64,000 nt of DNA from Bacillus thuringiensis (GTDB lineage Bacteria; Bacillota; Bacilli; Bacillales; Bacillaceae_G): contig NZ_CP155559.1 in assembly GCF_022095615.2 (NCBI RefSeq), positions 4,337,501 through 4,401,500 on the forward strand, in the 5' to 3' direction. Made by a program: the position numbers and the translations under genes. The notes under the pieces were generated by a model. The model was given only the letters and a program-made list of their open reading frames with translations, did no database searches and was not told where the DNA came from. This document shows, piece by piece, positions 56,153 to 64,000 of the stretch. Positions within the stretch are counted from its first letter, which is position 1; each line of letters opens with the position of its first letter.

Positions 56153-57326
56153 GGTTACTAACAATAGATATTTTCTTTAGTGCCTGCTCTAAATCAGAAA
56201 CGATATCTTCCCATGATTCTAAACCGACAGATAAACGTATTAAATTATCATAAATACCCATTTCTTGTCTTAACTCAGCTGGAATCGCAGCGTGCGTCAT
56301 CGTTGCCGGATGCTGAATTAACGTTTCTGTATCTCCTAAACTTACGGCAATTGTAATAAAGTGAAGGTCATTGATAAACGCTTGCGTCTCTTCTTTTCCG
56401 CCTTTTACTGAAAAAGAAATCACACCGCCGCCTCGTTTCATTTGGCGAGATGCTAACTCACCTTCTGGATACCAAACACCTTCTACCGCATCATGATTTT
56501 TCAGGAACGATACAATTTTTTCGGCATTATCACAATGGCGGTCCATCCTTACCGCTAGTGTCTTTAATCCACGTAACAATAACCATGCATCAAACGGCGC
56601 CATAATACCGCCGATATCTTTTCGCATCGGGCGAATTTTTTCAGCTAACACTGTCGTTTTACAAATCGTTACACCCGCCACAACATCGCCATGACCGCCA
56701 ATATATTTTGTCGCACTATGAACAACGGCGTCACAACCAAGCTCAAGCGGTCTTTGTAAATAAGGTGAACAAAACGTATTATCAACAACGACAAGTAAGC
56801 CATTTCGCTTCGCAACCCGAATCACTTGTTTTAAATCGATTAATTTCATCGTTGGATTAATCGGTGTTTCAACGAAAATAACCTTTGTATTTGGACGGAT
56901 TTTATTTTCAACATCAGCTTCTGTCTCCATATCACAAAACGAATGTGTAATCATAAATTTCTCTTCTAATACTTCTAAAAATCCGTACGTGCACCCGTAT
57001 AATCCATTTGAACAAATAATATGATCTCCAGCTTTTAGAAAGCCAATTAACGTTGCTGAAATAGCTGCCATACCGGATCCGAAAGCAAGTGCTTCTTCTC
57101 CTCCTTCTAACACCGCCATACGTTCTTCAAATAATTTTACAGTTGGATTTCCAAGTCTTGAGTAAATATAAGACGGATCCACTCCCGCAAAACTCGCCTC
57201 TCCTTGCTGCGCAGTCTCAAATGTAAATGTAGATGTTTGAAATAACGGTGGTGTTAAACTTCCTTTATGTTCTTCAGATTTATACCCGTGATGAATTAAC
57301 GCTGTCTCCATATGCTTCTTTTTCAT
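56148..57326 (-). CDS. methionine gamma-lyase (Cys/Met metabolism PLP enzyme)
   Basis: 392 residues from the ATG at 57326 behind AAAGGGGATG; the open frame extends 15 codons upstream. Fold-type I PLP enzyme: SYIYSRLGNPTVKLFEERMA and LAFGSGMAAISATLIGFLKA, the PLP Lys in AVVHSATKYIGGHGDVVAG, and the C-terminal LSVGLESWEDIVSDL. The motif GLYGCTYGFLE carries the Cys that is typical of methionine gamma-lyase (Cys116 in Pseudomonas putida), which supports release of methanethiol from methionine over cystathionine cleavage. Substrate specificity needs assay. It takes the place of ytrP in the B. subtilis order. Confidence 0.88.
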   Translation of the reverse strand: MKKKHMETALIHHGYKSEEHKGSLTPPLFQTSTFTFETAQQGEASFAGVDPSYIYSRLGNPTVKLFEERMAVLEGGEEALAFGSGMAAISATLIGFLKAGDHIICSNGLYGCTYGFLEVLEEKFMITHSFCDMETEADVENKIRPNTKVIFVETPINPTMKLIDLKQVIRVAKRNGLLVVVDNTFCSPYLQRPLELGCDAVVHSATKYIGGHGDVVAGVTICKTTVLAEKIRPMRKDIGGIMAPFDAWLLLRGLKTLAVRMDRHCDNAEKIVSFLKNHDAVEGVWYPEGELASRQMKRGGGVISFSVKGGKEETQAFINDLHFITIAVSLGDTETLIQHPATMTHAAIPAELRQEMGIYDNLIRLSVGLESWEDIVSDLEQALKKISIVSNQ

Positions 57327-57502
57327 AAAAACATCCCCTTTTATGTTTTTATCCCGCATATTCATCAACAAAAATTTGATGAACGTTTTACTTTATTTTA
57401 TGTAAGCGTTTTATTTGTGTTTCTATCTCTTCTTTTATATCGTTTTAAATTCCTTCTTGTTAATTTCCAAAATTTATATGCATAAAACAAAAACGTACTC
57501 GC

Positions 57503-57531
57503 TTGACGAAACTCTGGGTAAAAGATATAAT
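57503..57531 (+). promoter_or_regulatory. sigma-A promoter of rpsD
   Basis: TTGACG (57503-57508) and TATAAT (57526-57531) with a 17-base spacer, close to consensus. Confidence 0.85.
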
Positions 57532-57539
57532 AGCGTTTG

Positions 57540-57700
57540 TGTAAAATAAAAAGGCAGCCTTGTAATGTGAGTTTATCGTTTGTATTTTGTTCCTCTACGG
57601 AGGTGTATCTCGTAACTCCCTGCTGCTGGAGCGAAGGTACATGAAAACAAAATGCCCGTAAATATCGATTACGTCTGTTTTTATTTTACGTAAATAAAAA
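57540..57700 (+). ncRNA. S4 leader RNA upstream of rpsD
   Basis: About 160 bases between the promoter and the ribosome binding site of rpsD, GC-richer than its surroundings and able to fold, including ACGGAGGTGTATCTCGTAAC and a CTGCTGCTGGAGCGAAGG segment. In Bacillus, ribosomal protein S4 represses its own mRNA through a structured leader at this place, so this is the expected S4 autoregulatory RNA. Exact ends not determined. Confidence 0.65.
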
Positions 57701-57723
57701 CATTTTTAAAGGAGGAGTCAACT

Positions 57724-58326
57724 ATGGCTCGTTATACAGGTCCAGCTTGGAAACTGTCTCGTCGTCTTGGAATCTCTCTAAGCGGCACAGGAAAAGAATT
57801 AGAAAAACGCCCTTACGCACCAGGTCCTCACGGTCCTAACCAACGTAAGAAACTTTCAGAATACGGTTTACAATTACAAGAGAAACAAAAACTTCGTCAC
57901 ATGTACGGCATGACTGAGCGTCAATTCCGTCGCACATTTGACCAAGCAGGTAAAATGCCTGGTAAGCACGGCGAAAACTTCATGATCCTTCTTGAAGCTC
58001 GTCTTGACAACTTAGTTTACCGTATGGGCTTAGCTCGCACTCGTCGTGCAGCTCGCCAATTAGTAAACCACGGTCACATCACAGTTGATGGATCTCGCGT
58101 AGATATCCCATCTTACCGTGTAAAACCTGGTCAAACTATCAGCGTTCGCGAAAAATCTAACAGCCTTGTTGTTGTTAAAGAAGCGATCGAAGTTAACAAC
58201 TTCGTACCAGAATACTTAACTTTCGATGCTGATAAATTAGAAGCTACTTACACTCGTCACGCTGAGCGTTCTGAGTTAGCAGCTGAAATCAACGAAGCAT
58301 TAATCGTAGAGTTCTACTCTCGTTAA
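57724..58326 (+). CDS. rpsD: 30S ribosomal protein S4
   Basis: 200 residues, ATG behind AAAGGAGGAG. Sequence [20 protein letters not shown] and an S4 RNA-binding domain ([20 protein letters not shown] then [20 protein letters not shown]). Primary 16S rRNA binder and autoregulator of its own gene. Zinc-finger form is absent (no Cys cluster). Single gene with promoter, leader and terminator. Confidence 0.98.
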   Translation: MARYTGPAWKLSRRLGISLSGTGKELEKRPYAPGPHGPNQRKKLSEYGLQLQEKQKLRHMYGMTERQFRRTFDQAGKMPGKHGENFMILLEARLDNLVYRMGLARTRRAARQLVNHGHITVDGSRVDIPSYRVKPGQTISVREKSNSLVVVKEAIEVNNFVPEYLTFDADKLEATYTRHAERSELAAEINEALIVEFYSR

Positions 58327-58330
58327 TGAC

Positions 58331-58360
58331 AAAAAGCCAATCCTGTGGATTGGCTTTTTT
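58331..58360. terminator. terminator of rpsD
   Basis: AAAAAGCCAATCC pairs with GGATTGGCTTTTTT around TGT. A-run on the left allows it to serve the small minus-strand gene. Confidence 0.95.
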
Positions 58361-58380
58361 CGTTTATATATAAAATAAAA

Positions 58381-58509
58381 TTATTTATTTTCCTCTTTCT
58401 GAACATATACATAAGCATCTTTCTGCTCTTTATGTACATCAACCTTCGAATTCTCTGCAAGCTGACCCGCGTTTAGCAAAGAAAAAATAATGAGCGCTTC
58501 TAGTGACAT
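58381..58509 (-). CDS. small hypothetical protein
   Basis: 42 residues, starting MSLEALIIFSLLNAGQLAEN and ending VYVQKEENK. GGAGTGG lies about ten bases upstream of the ATG. It is a short hydrophobic start followed by a charged tail. No family recognised; supported only by the ribosome binding site and the nearby terminator. Confidence 0.5.
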   Translation of the reverse strand: MSLEALIIFSLLNAGQLAENSKVDVHKEQKDAYVYVQKEENK

Positions 58510-58659
58510 TTCGTTTTACCACTCCTTTCTATTTGTTATACATTTATCATACCGCTTACATGTGATTTCCGTATGAACTCGAAAAGGAGATTACAACAAA
58601 AAGATTACAGGAATATGAATGCACGCTATAATAACCATTAAATAGGAGGTCGATTTATT

Positions 58660-58962
58660 TTGACAATAAATCAAATGGTTCAGTTGGGTAGTGCATGTAT
58701 GCTGTTTATTACTTCCGCACTTATTAATTGGTATCAGGGAAGTAATTTGATAGATGATCCCGATGAATGGAAATATAGCGCTAAGTTTACGAATTACTTT
58801 AAAGGTACCGTTTCAAACTACCAAGATATTTATCAAATCGATTTCTTTATATATGCGGCAAAGTTTTATCCAACAGCATTTGTTGTTATGCTCATTAGCT
58901 TACTTTATATGCTCGTATTAATTCTTCATATTCTATTTACAAGAACTCGTAAGGTAATCTAA
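58660..58962 (+). CDS. small membrane protein (DUF4306-like)
   Basis: 100 residues from TTG 58660 behind AGGAGG. Two membrane segments (MVQLGSACMLFITSALINWY and FYPTAFVVMLISLLYMLVLI) with a polar loop of about 45 residues between (WKYSAKFTNYFKGTVSNYQD). Resembles DUF4306 proteins such as B. subtilis YjdJ by recollection; function unknown. Convergent with tyrS. Confidence 0.7.
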   Translation: MTINQMVQLGSACMLFITSALINWYQGSNLIDDPDEWKYSAKFTNYFKGTVSNYQDIYQIDFFIYAAKFYPTAFVVMLISLLYMLVLILHILFTRTRKVI

Positions 58963-58971
58963 ATTCATACA

Positions 58972-59016
58972 TAAAAACCCCGAATCATAGACTTTTCAGC
59001 CTACAATTCGGGGTAC
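58972..59016 (-). terminator. terminator of tyrS
   Basis: On the minus strand CCCCGAAT pairs with ATTCGGGG across a loop of about 20 bases that can pair partly, followed by TTTTTATG. Confidence 0.8.
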
Positions 59017-59040
59017 TATTTGTTTTATATTCGTTTCTGA

Positions 59041-60300
<1,260 letters not shown>

Positions 60301-60344
60301 CTACATACTCTCCTTTAAGTTCATTACTGGCGTGAAGGTTGAAA

Positions 60345-60610
60345 ACATAAAAAAATCGCCCCTTTAAATAAGGGACGATTTTGATTATCGCGTTACCACC
60401 CTAGTTGCAGGCAAAAAAAAGCCTACCACCTTATTTACATAACGGCTTAGCACCGTCTTTTCCCTTTTGAATACAATTCAATCGAAAAAAGATGCTCTAG
60501 GGGCGTAATTCGCGATCATCTATGTGCTGATTTTCACCGACCATCAGCTCTCTAAAACAGGGAAATGATCACTACTTCTCCCTTTCCACGCTCAATTATT
60601 CATATACTTT
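60345..60610 (-). promoter_or_regulatory. T-box riboswitch of tyrS
   Basis: On the minus strand the T-box sequence AGGGTGGTAACGCG is present, with T at the variable position that pairs with the A discriminator base of tRNA-Tyr. A candidate specifier TAC lies in GAATTACGCCC of Stem I. A GATG-rich Stem I region and AGCTGATGGTCGGTGAAAA precede it. It ends in a terminator (AAAATCGTCCCTT with AAAGGGGCGATTTTTTT). All parts are typical of Tyr T-boxes. Confidence 0.9.
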
Positions 60611-60612
60611 TC

Positions 60613-60642
60613 TTTATACCATCATTTATATAGGCGTGTCAA
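60613..60642 (-). promoter_or_regulatory. sigma-A-type promoter of tyrS
   Basis: On the minus strand TTGACA (60637-60642) and TATAAA (60613-60618) with an 18-base spacer, just upstream of the T-box. Confidence 0.7.
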
Positions 60643-60674
60643 ATAGAGGTAGGATTTCTCTCCTTGCCAATCCT

Positions 60675-60926
60675 TTACAACGTTGCAAAGAGTATCGTAA
60701 TAAGAGAAAGAATTGGAACCCCAACTAATAACGATACATGAAACACAATGGATAAATCATTTCCAATCGTAGCCTCCACAGGATCCTTCGCCGGAGAACC
60801 AAGAAATCCGATTAATCGATCGAAGCGACTTACCGTTTTTGGAAAATCCGGTATTTCTATATGGTCACTATCTAAATGCTGCTGTAATTTATATTCATTT
60901 TTAAAGGGATTTTCGTTCAATTTCAT
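60675..60926 (-). CDS. putative membrane regulator linked to ECF sigma factor
   Basis: 83 residues, ATG 60926 inside the end of the sigma gene (26-base overlap). A polar N-terminal part of about 60 residues (KNEYKLQQHLDSDHIEIPDF with SRFDRLIGFLGSPAKDP) is followed by a single C-terminal membrane segment (HVSLLVGVPILSLITILF). The coupling to an ECF sigma gene suggests an anti-sigma role, but no anti-sigma domain is recognised. Confidence 0.7.
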   Translation of the reverse strand: MKLNENPFKNEYKLQQHLDSDHIEIPDFPKTVSRFDRLIGFLGSPAKDPVEATIGNDLSIVFHVSLLVGVPILSLITILFATL

Positions 60927-61446
60927 CCACCTCCAGCAATTGTTTCAATTTCTTTATCCCGTTATGGAGTCTCGATTTCACTGTTCCAATCGGAATGTTT
61001 AATATCTCCGCAATCTCTTTTTGCTGCATGTCATGATAATAAGAAAGAATCAAGACCGCTCGCTGTTCTTCAGGAACTTTCAAAATTGCTTCTCTTACTG
61101 TGAGCCGATCTTCGTGAGAAAATTCTTTTTCCTGAATCGGCACTAAAAATGGCAAAAGCGTACGCCACTTTTTTCTTCTATTTAATTTATTAATCATAAG
61201 ACGATAACCAATTTGAAATAAATACGTTTTTATTTTTCCTTTCTCAAGTTCATACATATGTTTCTTACGCTCTAACGTCAAAAATGTATCTTGCACAAGA
61301 TCGATACTTAACTGTTCATCTCGGTTAAAGCGATACAAAAATGTATATAGCGCTGGTTTAATTAAAACATATAGTTTTTCCCCAGCCTCCTTATCCCCAC
61401 TTTGGTACGCAAGCATGAGCTCCTCCTCAATCCCAATCTGCGCCAT
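60901..61446 (-). CDS. ECF-type RNA polymerase sigma factor
   Basis: 181 residues. Region 2: FNRDEQLSIDLVQDTFLTLE with KIKTYLFQIGYRLMINKLNR. Region 4: VPEEQRAVLILSYYHDMQQK with EIAEILNIPIGTVKSRLHNG. The start overlaps the end of the upstream membrane gene by 20 bases. Different sequence from the ECF factor at 24253, so these are two separate regulons. Confidence 0.92.
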   Translation of the reverse strand: MAQIGIEEELMLAYQSGDKEAGEKLYVLIKPALYTFLYRFNRDEQLSIDLVQDTFLTLERKKHMYELEKGKIKTYLFQIGYRLMINKLNRRKKWRTLLPFLVPIQEKEFSHEDRLTVREAILKVPEEQRAVLILSYYHDMQQKEIAEILNIPIGTVKSRLHNGIKKLKQLLEVDEIERKSL

Positions 61447-61882
61447 TTTTTTTGATCTCCTTTATTCCTTTTAACGTTAATGAAATACGGGAAATTAAAT
61501 ATGCACTTGCGACAATGACCCATGCTTGTGACTGATGCGTAAAAAATTGAACATATGGGTTTTGAATCGTAAATCCACTAAAAACGAAAATATTTAACGC
61601 CAGCACACATATACATGCATACACTGCAAGACAGACCGAAATTGTATCAAATACATTCCACCGAAAATATATTTTTGTTTTTGTAAAATCAATTTTATTT
61701 CCATTTTTTCGTACAATATACTTCTTATCCAACGGAATAATGATTGAAAAAATAACAATCATTATAATCCCAACTGTAATCATTGAAACTTTAAAGCCAA
61801 TTGGCATCGGTAATAACAGACCACAAGAAAATACAACGATAATTCCAATTAAAGCAAAAGTAAGAAGTAACTTATTAGACAT
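61427..61882 (-). CDS. membrane protein of the second ECF operon
   Basis: 151 residues from the ATG at 61882 (MSNKLLLTFALIGIIVVFSC). Four membrane segments (the first just named, then IGFKVSMITVGIIMIVIFSI, then ISVCLAVYACICVLALNIFV, then QAWVIVASAYLISRISLTL). No family recognised. First gene of a three-gene unit with the sigma factor and its small partner. Its ribosome binding site (GAGGGAGG) lies in the 3' arm of the maa terminator-like hairpin. Confidence 0.72.
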   Translation of the reverse strand: MSNKLLLTFALIGIIVVFSCGLLLPMPIGFKVSMITVGIIMIVIFSIIIPLDKKYIVRKNGNKIDFTKTKIYFRWNVFDTISVCLAVYACICVLALNIFVFSGFTIQNPYVQFFTHQSQAWVIVASAYLISRISLTLKGIKEIKKNGADWD

Positions 61883-61884
61883 AT

Positions 61885-61936
61885 AAAAAGCCTCCCTCAT
61901 CTATTCTTTCATAAATGTATACAGACGAGGAAGGCA
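61885..61936 (-). terminator. terminator-like hairpin whose 3' arm is the next ribosome binding site
   Basis: On the minus strand GCCTTCCTCGTC (61924-61935) pairs with GATGAGGGAGGC (61891-61902), two mismatches, then TTTTTA, then the ATG at 61882. It is placed as the terminator of maa. The GAGGGAGG in the 3' arm is also the ribosome binding site of the membrane gene, so folding would hide it. Confidence 0.65.
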
Positions 61937-61949
61937 ATGCGTTCAAATA

Positions 61950-62510
61950 TTATTTTATTTTTTTAATAATTTTTGCAGGATTCCCACCAACTACTACATT
62001 ATCAGGCACATCTTTCGTTACAACGGCGCCAGATGCGATAACCGCGTTGTGTCCAATTGTTACACCTGGATTAATAATTGCTCTTCCGCCAATCCATACG
62101 TTATCGCCAATTGTAACTGGCTTTCCATATTCTGATCCGCTTATGCGCTCTACTGGATCAAGCGGGTGTGTTGCTGTATAAATGTGAACACCTGGAGCTA
62201 ACATACAGTTCACTCCAATTGTTACTGGGCATACGTCTAAAATTGTACAGTCAAAATTCGCGTAAAAATTTTCACCAACATGAATGTTATAGCCATAATC
62301 ACATCTAAAAGAAGATTCAAGATGAATGTTATCTCCAGTCGTTCCGAATAATTCTTTTACGATTTCGCTACGCTCTTTTAATTGCACTTCTGGCGTATCA
62401 TTTAATTTTCTCGTTAATATACGAGCTTGCTCCCTCTCTTGTACTAAAACTGGATCAGCCGGTATGTACATTTCTCCTAGTATCATCTTTTCCTTTTCTG
62501 TTTTCATCAT
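61950..62510 (-). CDS. maa: maltose O-acetyltransferase-like enzyme
   Basis: 186 residues, ATG behind GAAGGGGATA. N-terminal Mac domain ([20 protein letters not shown]) and a left-handed parallel beta-helix of hexapeptide repeats with [32 protein letters not shown], and [20 protein letters not shown]. The catalytic His is in the ATHPLD motif. It uses acetyl-CoA to acetylate sugars; the natural substrate is uncertain. Single gene. Confidence 0.92.
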   Translation of the reverse strand: MMKTEKEKMILGEMYIPADPVLVQEREQARILTRKLNDTPEVQLKERSEIVKELFGTTGDNIHLESSFRCDYGYNIHVGENFYANFDCTILDVCPVTIGVNCMLAPGVHIYTATHPLDPVERISGSEYGKPVTIGDNVWIGGRAIINPGVTIGHNAVIASGAVVTKDVPDNVVVGGNPAKIIKKIK

Positions 62511-62550
62511 ACTATCCCCTTCAACTTATGTATATAAGTTAATAATAACA

Positions 62551-62587
62551 TAAAAAAAGGTCTGAACGTTGTTTCGTTCAGACCCTT
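62551..62587 (-). terminator. terminator of acsA
   Basis: GGTCTGAACG pairs perfectly with CGTTCAGACC around AAACAA, followed by seven T residues on the minus strand. Confidence 0.95.
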
Positions 62588-62592
62588 CTCTC

Positions 62593-64000
62593 TTAATCTT
62601 CCATCGTTGATAAGTCACCTGTTGGTAAGTTTAACTCCCACGCTTTTAATACGCGACGCATAATTTTACCACTTCTCGTTTTCGGTAATTTATCTCTAAA
62701 TTCAATTTGTCTTGGCGCTGCATGAGCTGCTAGGCCTTTCTTTACAAATTGACGAATCTCTTCTTTTAATTCATCAGATGGTTCGTATCCTGCTCGAAGC
62801 GCGATAAATGCTTTAATGATTTCTCCGCGCACTGGATCAGGAATACCAATTACACCAGCCTCTGCAACAGCCGCATGCTCAATTAATTTGCTTTCTACTT
62901 CAAACGGTCCAACGCGCTCACCTGACGTCATAATTACATCATCAATACGTCCTTGGAACCAGAAGTATCCATCCTCGTCCATATATGCAGAGTCACCTGA
63001 TACGTACCAATCTCCCGGCATAAAGTAAGACTCATACTTTTGCTTGTTATTCCAGATTCCGCGCATCATTGCCGGCCACCCTTTACCGATTGCTAAGTTA
63101 CCCATTGTGTATGGAGGCACTTCATTTCCTTCATTATCAACAATCGCTGCTTTCACGCCTGGAATTGGTTTACCCATTGAACCTGGACGGATTTCCATAC
63201 AAGGGTAGTTACAAATAACTTGTCCACCTGTTTCTGTCATCCACCACGTATCATGAATACGAAGTCCAAATGCGTTCATACCCCAGCGAATTACTTCTGG
63301 ATTTAACGGTTCACCAACACTTAATACGTGACGAACTTGTGATAAATCATATTTTTTAATTGCGTCTTGTCCAGCTCCCATTAACATACGGAACGCTGTT
63401 GGTGCACTATACCAAACTGTTACACCGTAATCTTGCAGTGCTTCATACCACGCTTCTGGACTAAAGCGGCCACCTAAAATAACATTTGATGCTCCGACTA
63501 ACCACGGTGCGAAAATACCGTAAGCCGTTCCCGTTACCCAGCCCGGGTCAGCTGTACACCAATATACATCATCTTCTTTTAAATCTAATACCCATTTCGC
63601 TGTTTGATAATGCTGAACCATTGCGTTTTGTGCATGAAGGACACCTTTTGGTTTACCAGTAGAGCCAGATGTGTAATGAAGGATTAAACCATCTTCACGG
63701 CCTAACCATTCGATATGTAATTCTTTTGAAGCTTGTTCAAATAAAGGATTGAACGCTACCAGTTTACCGCCCTCTTCTGCATTGTCTCCAACAAGAAAGA
63801 CTGTTTTTAAAGCTGGTAAATCATTTAATGGTATGCGCTCTAACAATTCAGGCGTTGTAATTAACACCTTTGCTTCGCTATCTTCTAAACGATCGCGAAC
63901 TGCACCTTCCATAAATGCTTCAAATAGCGGTCCAACAATTGCTCCTAATTTCACTGCACCAAGAAGTGCAAAATATAATTCTGGAGAACGCGGCATAAAA
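62593..64000 (-). CDS. acsA: acetyl-CoA synthetase (partial, N-terminus outside window)
   Basis: The last 468 or more codons are visible; the frame is open to the window edge, so the true start is further right. It activates acetate to acetyl-CoA via acetyl-AMP. Signatures: LHYTSGSTGKPKGVLHAQNA (P-loop), WWMTETGGQVICNYP, GDWYVSGDSAYMDEDGYFWF, and the adenylation lysine in LPKTRSGKIMRRVLKAWEL, the residue normally acetylated by AcuA. The position downstream of tyrS and rpsD fits B. subtilis acsA. Confidence 0.93.
   Translation of the reverse strand, partial: FMPRSPELYFALLGAVKLGAIVGPLFEAFMEGAVRDRLEDSEAKVLITTPELLERIPLNDLPALKTVFLVGDNAEEGGKLVAFNPLFEQASKELHIEWLGREDGLILHYTSGSTGKPKGVLHAQNAMVQHYQTAKWVLDLKEDDVYWCTADPGWVTGTAYGIFAPWLVGASNVILGGRFSPEAWYEALQDYGVTVWYSAPTAFRMLMGAGQDAIKKYDLSQVRHVLSVGEPLNPEVIRWGMNAFGLRIHDTWWMTETGGQVICNYPCMEIRPGSMGKPIPGVKAAIVDNEGNEVPPYTMGNLAIGKGWPAMMRGIWNNKQKYESYFMPGDWYVSGDSAYMDEDGYFWFQGRIDDVIMTSGERVGPFEVESKLIEHAAVAEAGVIGIPDPVRGEIIKAFIALRAGYEPSDELKEEIRQFVKKGLAAHAAPRQIEFRDKLPKTRSGKIMRRVLKAWELNLPTGDLSTMED

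Overview
The window reads as a contiguous piece of a low-GC Firmicute chromosome, almost certainly from the Bacillus cereus group. The gene order ytwI-ytvI / fxsA-pyk-pfkA-accA-accD-gntR-ytsJ-dnaE / ytrH-ytrI / nrnA / ytpI / ytoI / ytkL / ytkK / argG-argH / ackA-ytxK-tpx-ytfJ-ytfI-nadK / ytcJ / ytcI / ssp-thiI-nifS-ezrA / yttP-ytsP / rpsD-tyrS / acsA matches the 'yt' region of Bacillus subtilis. An alpha/beta-type spore protein and sporulation membrane genes show an endospore former. The replacements relative to B. subtilis, as far as I recall that map, are typical of the cereus group. No rRNA, tRNA, CRISPR array, insertion sequence or prophage was seen.

Layout. 1-2.7 kb: ytwI (partial), ytvI, a 600-base AT-rich intergenic stretch full of inverted repeats, and fxsA. 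2.9-13.2 kb: central metabolism on the minus strand (pyk, pfkA, accAD, a FadR-type GntR regulator, malic enzyme, dnaE). 13.2-21.3 kb: sporulation genes ytrHI, nanoRNase nrnA, ytpI, several small membrane proteins, a phosphotransferase, ytoI, ytkL and an M24 dipeptidase. 21.3-26.8 kb is more accessory: a DUF3221 lipoprotein, a lipoprotein gene broken by an in-frame stop, DUF2785, an ECF sigma/anti-sigma pair, and a cupin-GNAT-DUF6176 operon. 27-35.5 kb: ald, the SDR ytkK, a universal stress protein, VOC and DinB proteins, and argGH behind an ARG box. 35.6-38.7 kb: a YitT-family gene behind an elaborate leader with three tiny tandem ORFs, then EcsC and DUF1796. 38.7-52.7 kb: ackA, ytxK, tpx, ytfJ-ytfI, NAD kinase 2, ytcJ, an AMP-forming acyl-CoA ligase, a spore protein, thiI-nifS and ezrA. 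52.9-64 kb: LysR/EamA divergent pair, yttP, a free-methionine-sulfoxide reductase convergent with methionine gamma-lyase, rpsD with its S4 leader, tyrS with its T-box, a second ECF sigma operon, maltose acetyltransferase and acsA (partial).

How the genes work together. Glycolysis (pfkA-pyk), overflow to acetate (ackA), acetate and fatty-acid activation (acsA, ytcI), malonyl-CoA synthesis (accAD) and malate to pyruvate conversion (ytsJ) cluster here, with visible candidate CcpA and GntR/FadR control sites. thiI and nifS form a sulfur-transfer pair for tRNA thiolation. Thiol peroxidase and the fRMsr protein deal with oxidative damage.

The most unusual structure is at 35.85-36.33 kb. Three short ORFs (16, 16 and 13 codons) each have a plausible ribosome binding site. 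Each ends in TAG immediately followed by GCGT and the 5' arm of a stem, and each stem's 3' arm abuts the ribosome binding site of the next ORF. The chain ends at the YitT-family gene. A second recurrent signal is a short leader element (around AAAGTGAAACTTTAATCAGT) found in the same orientation upstream of ytvI, nrnA and nifS, with a decayed copy at 2.13 kb.
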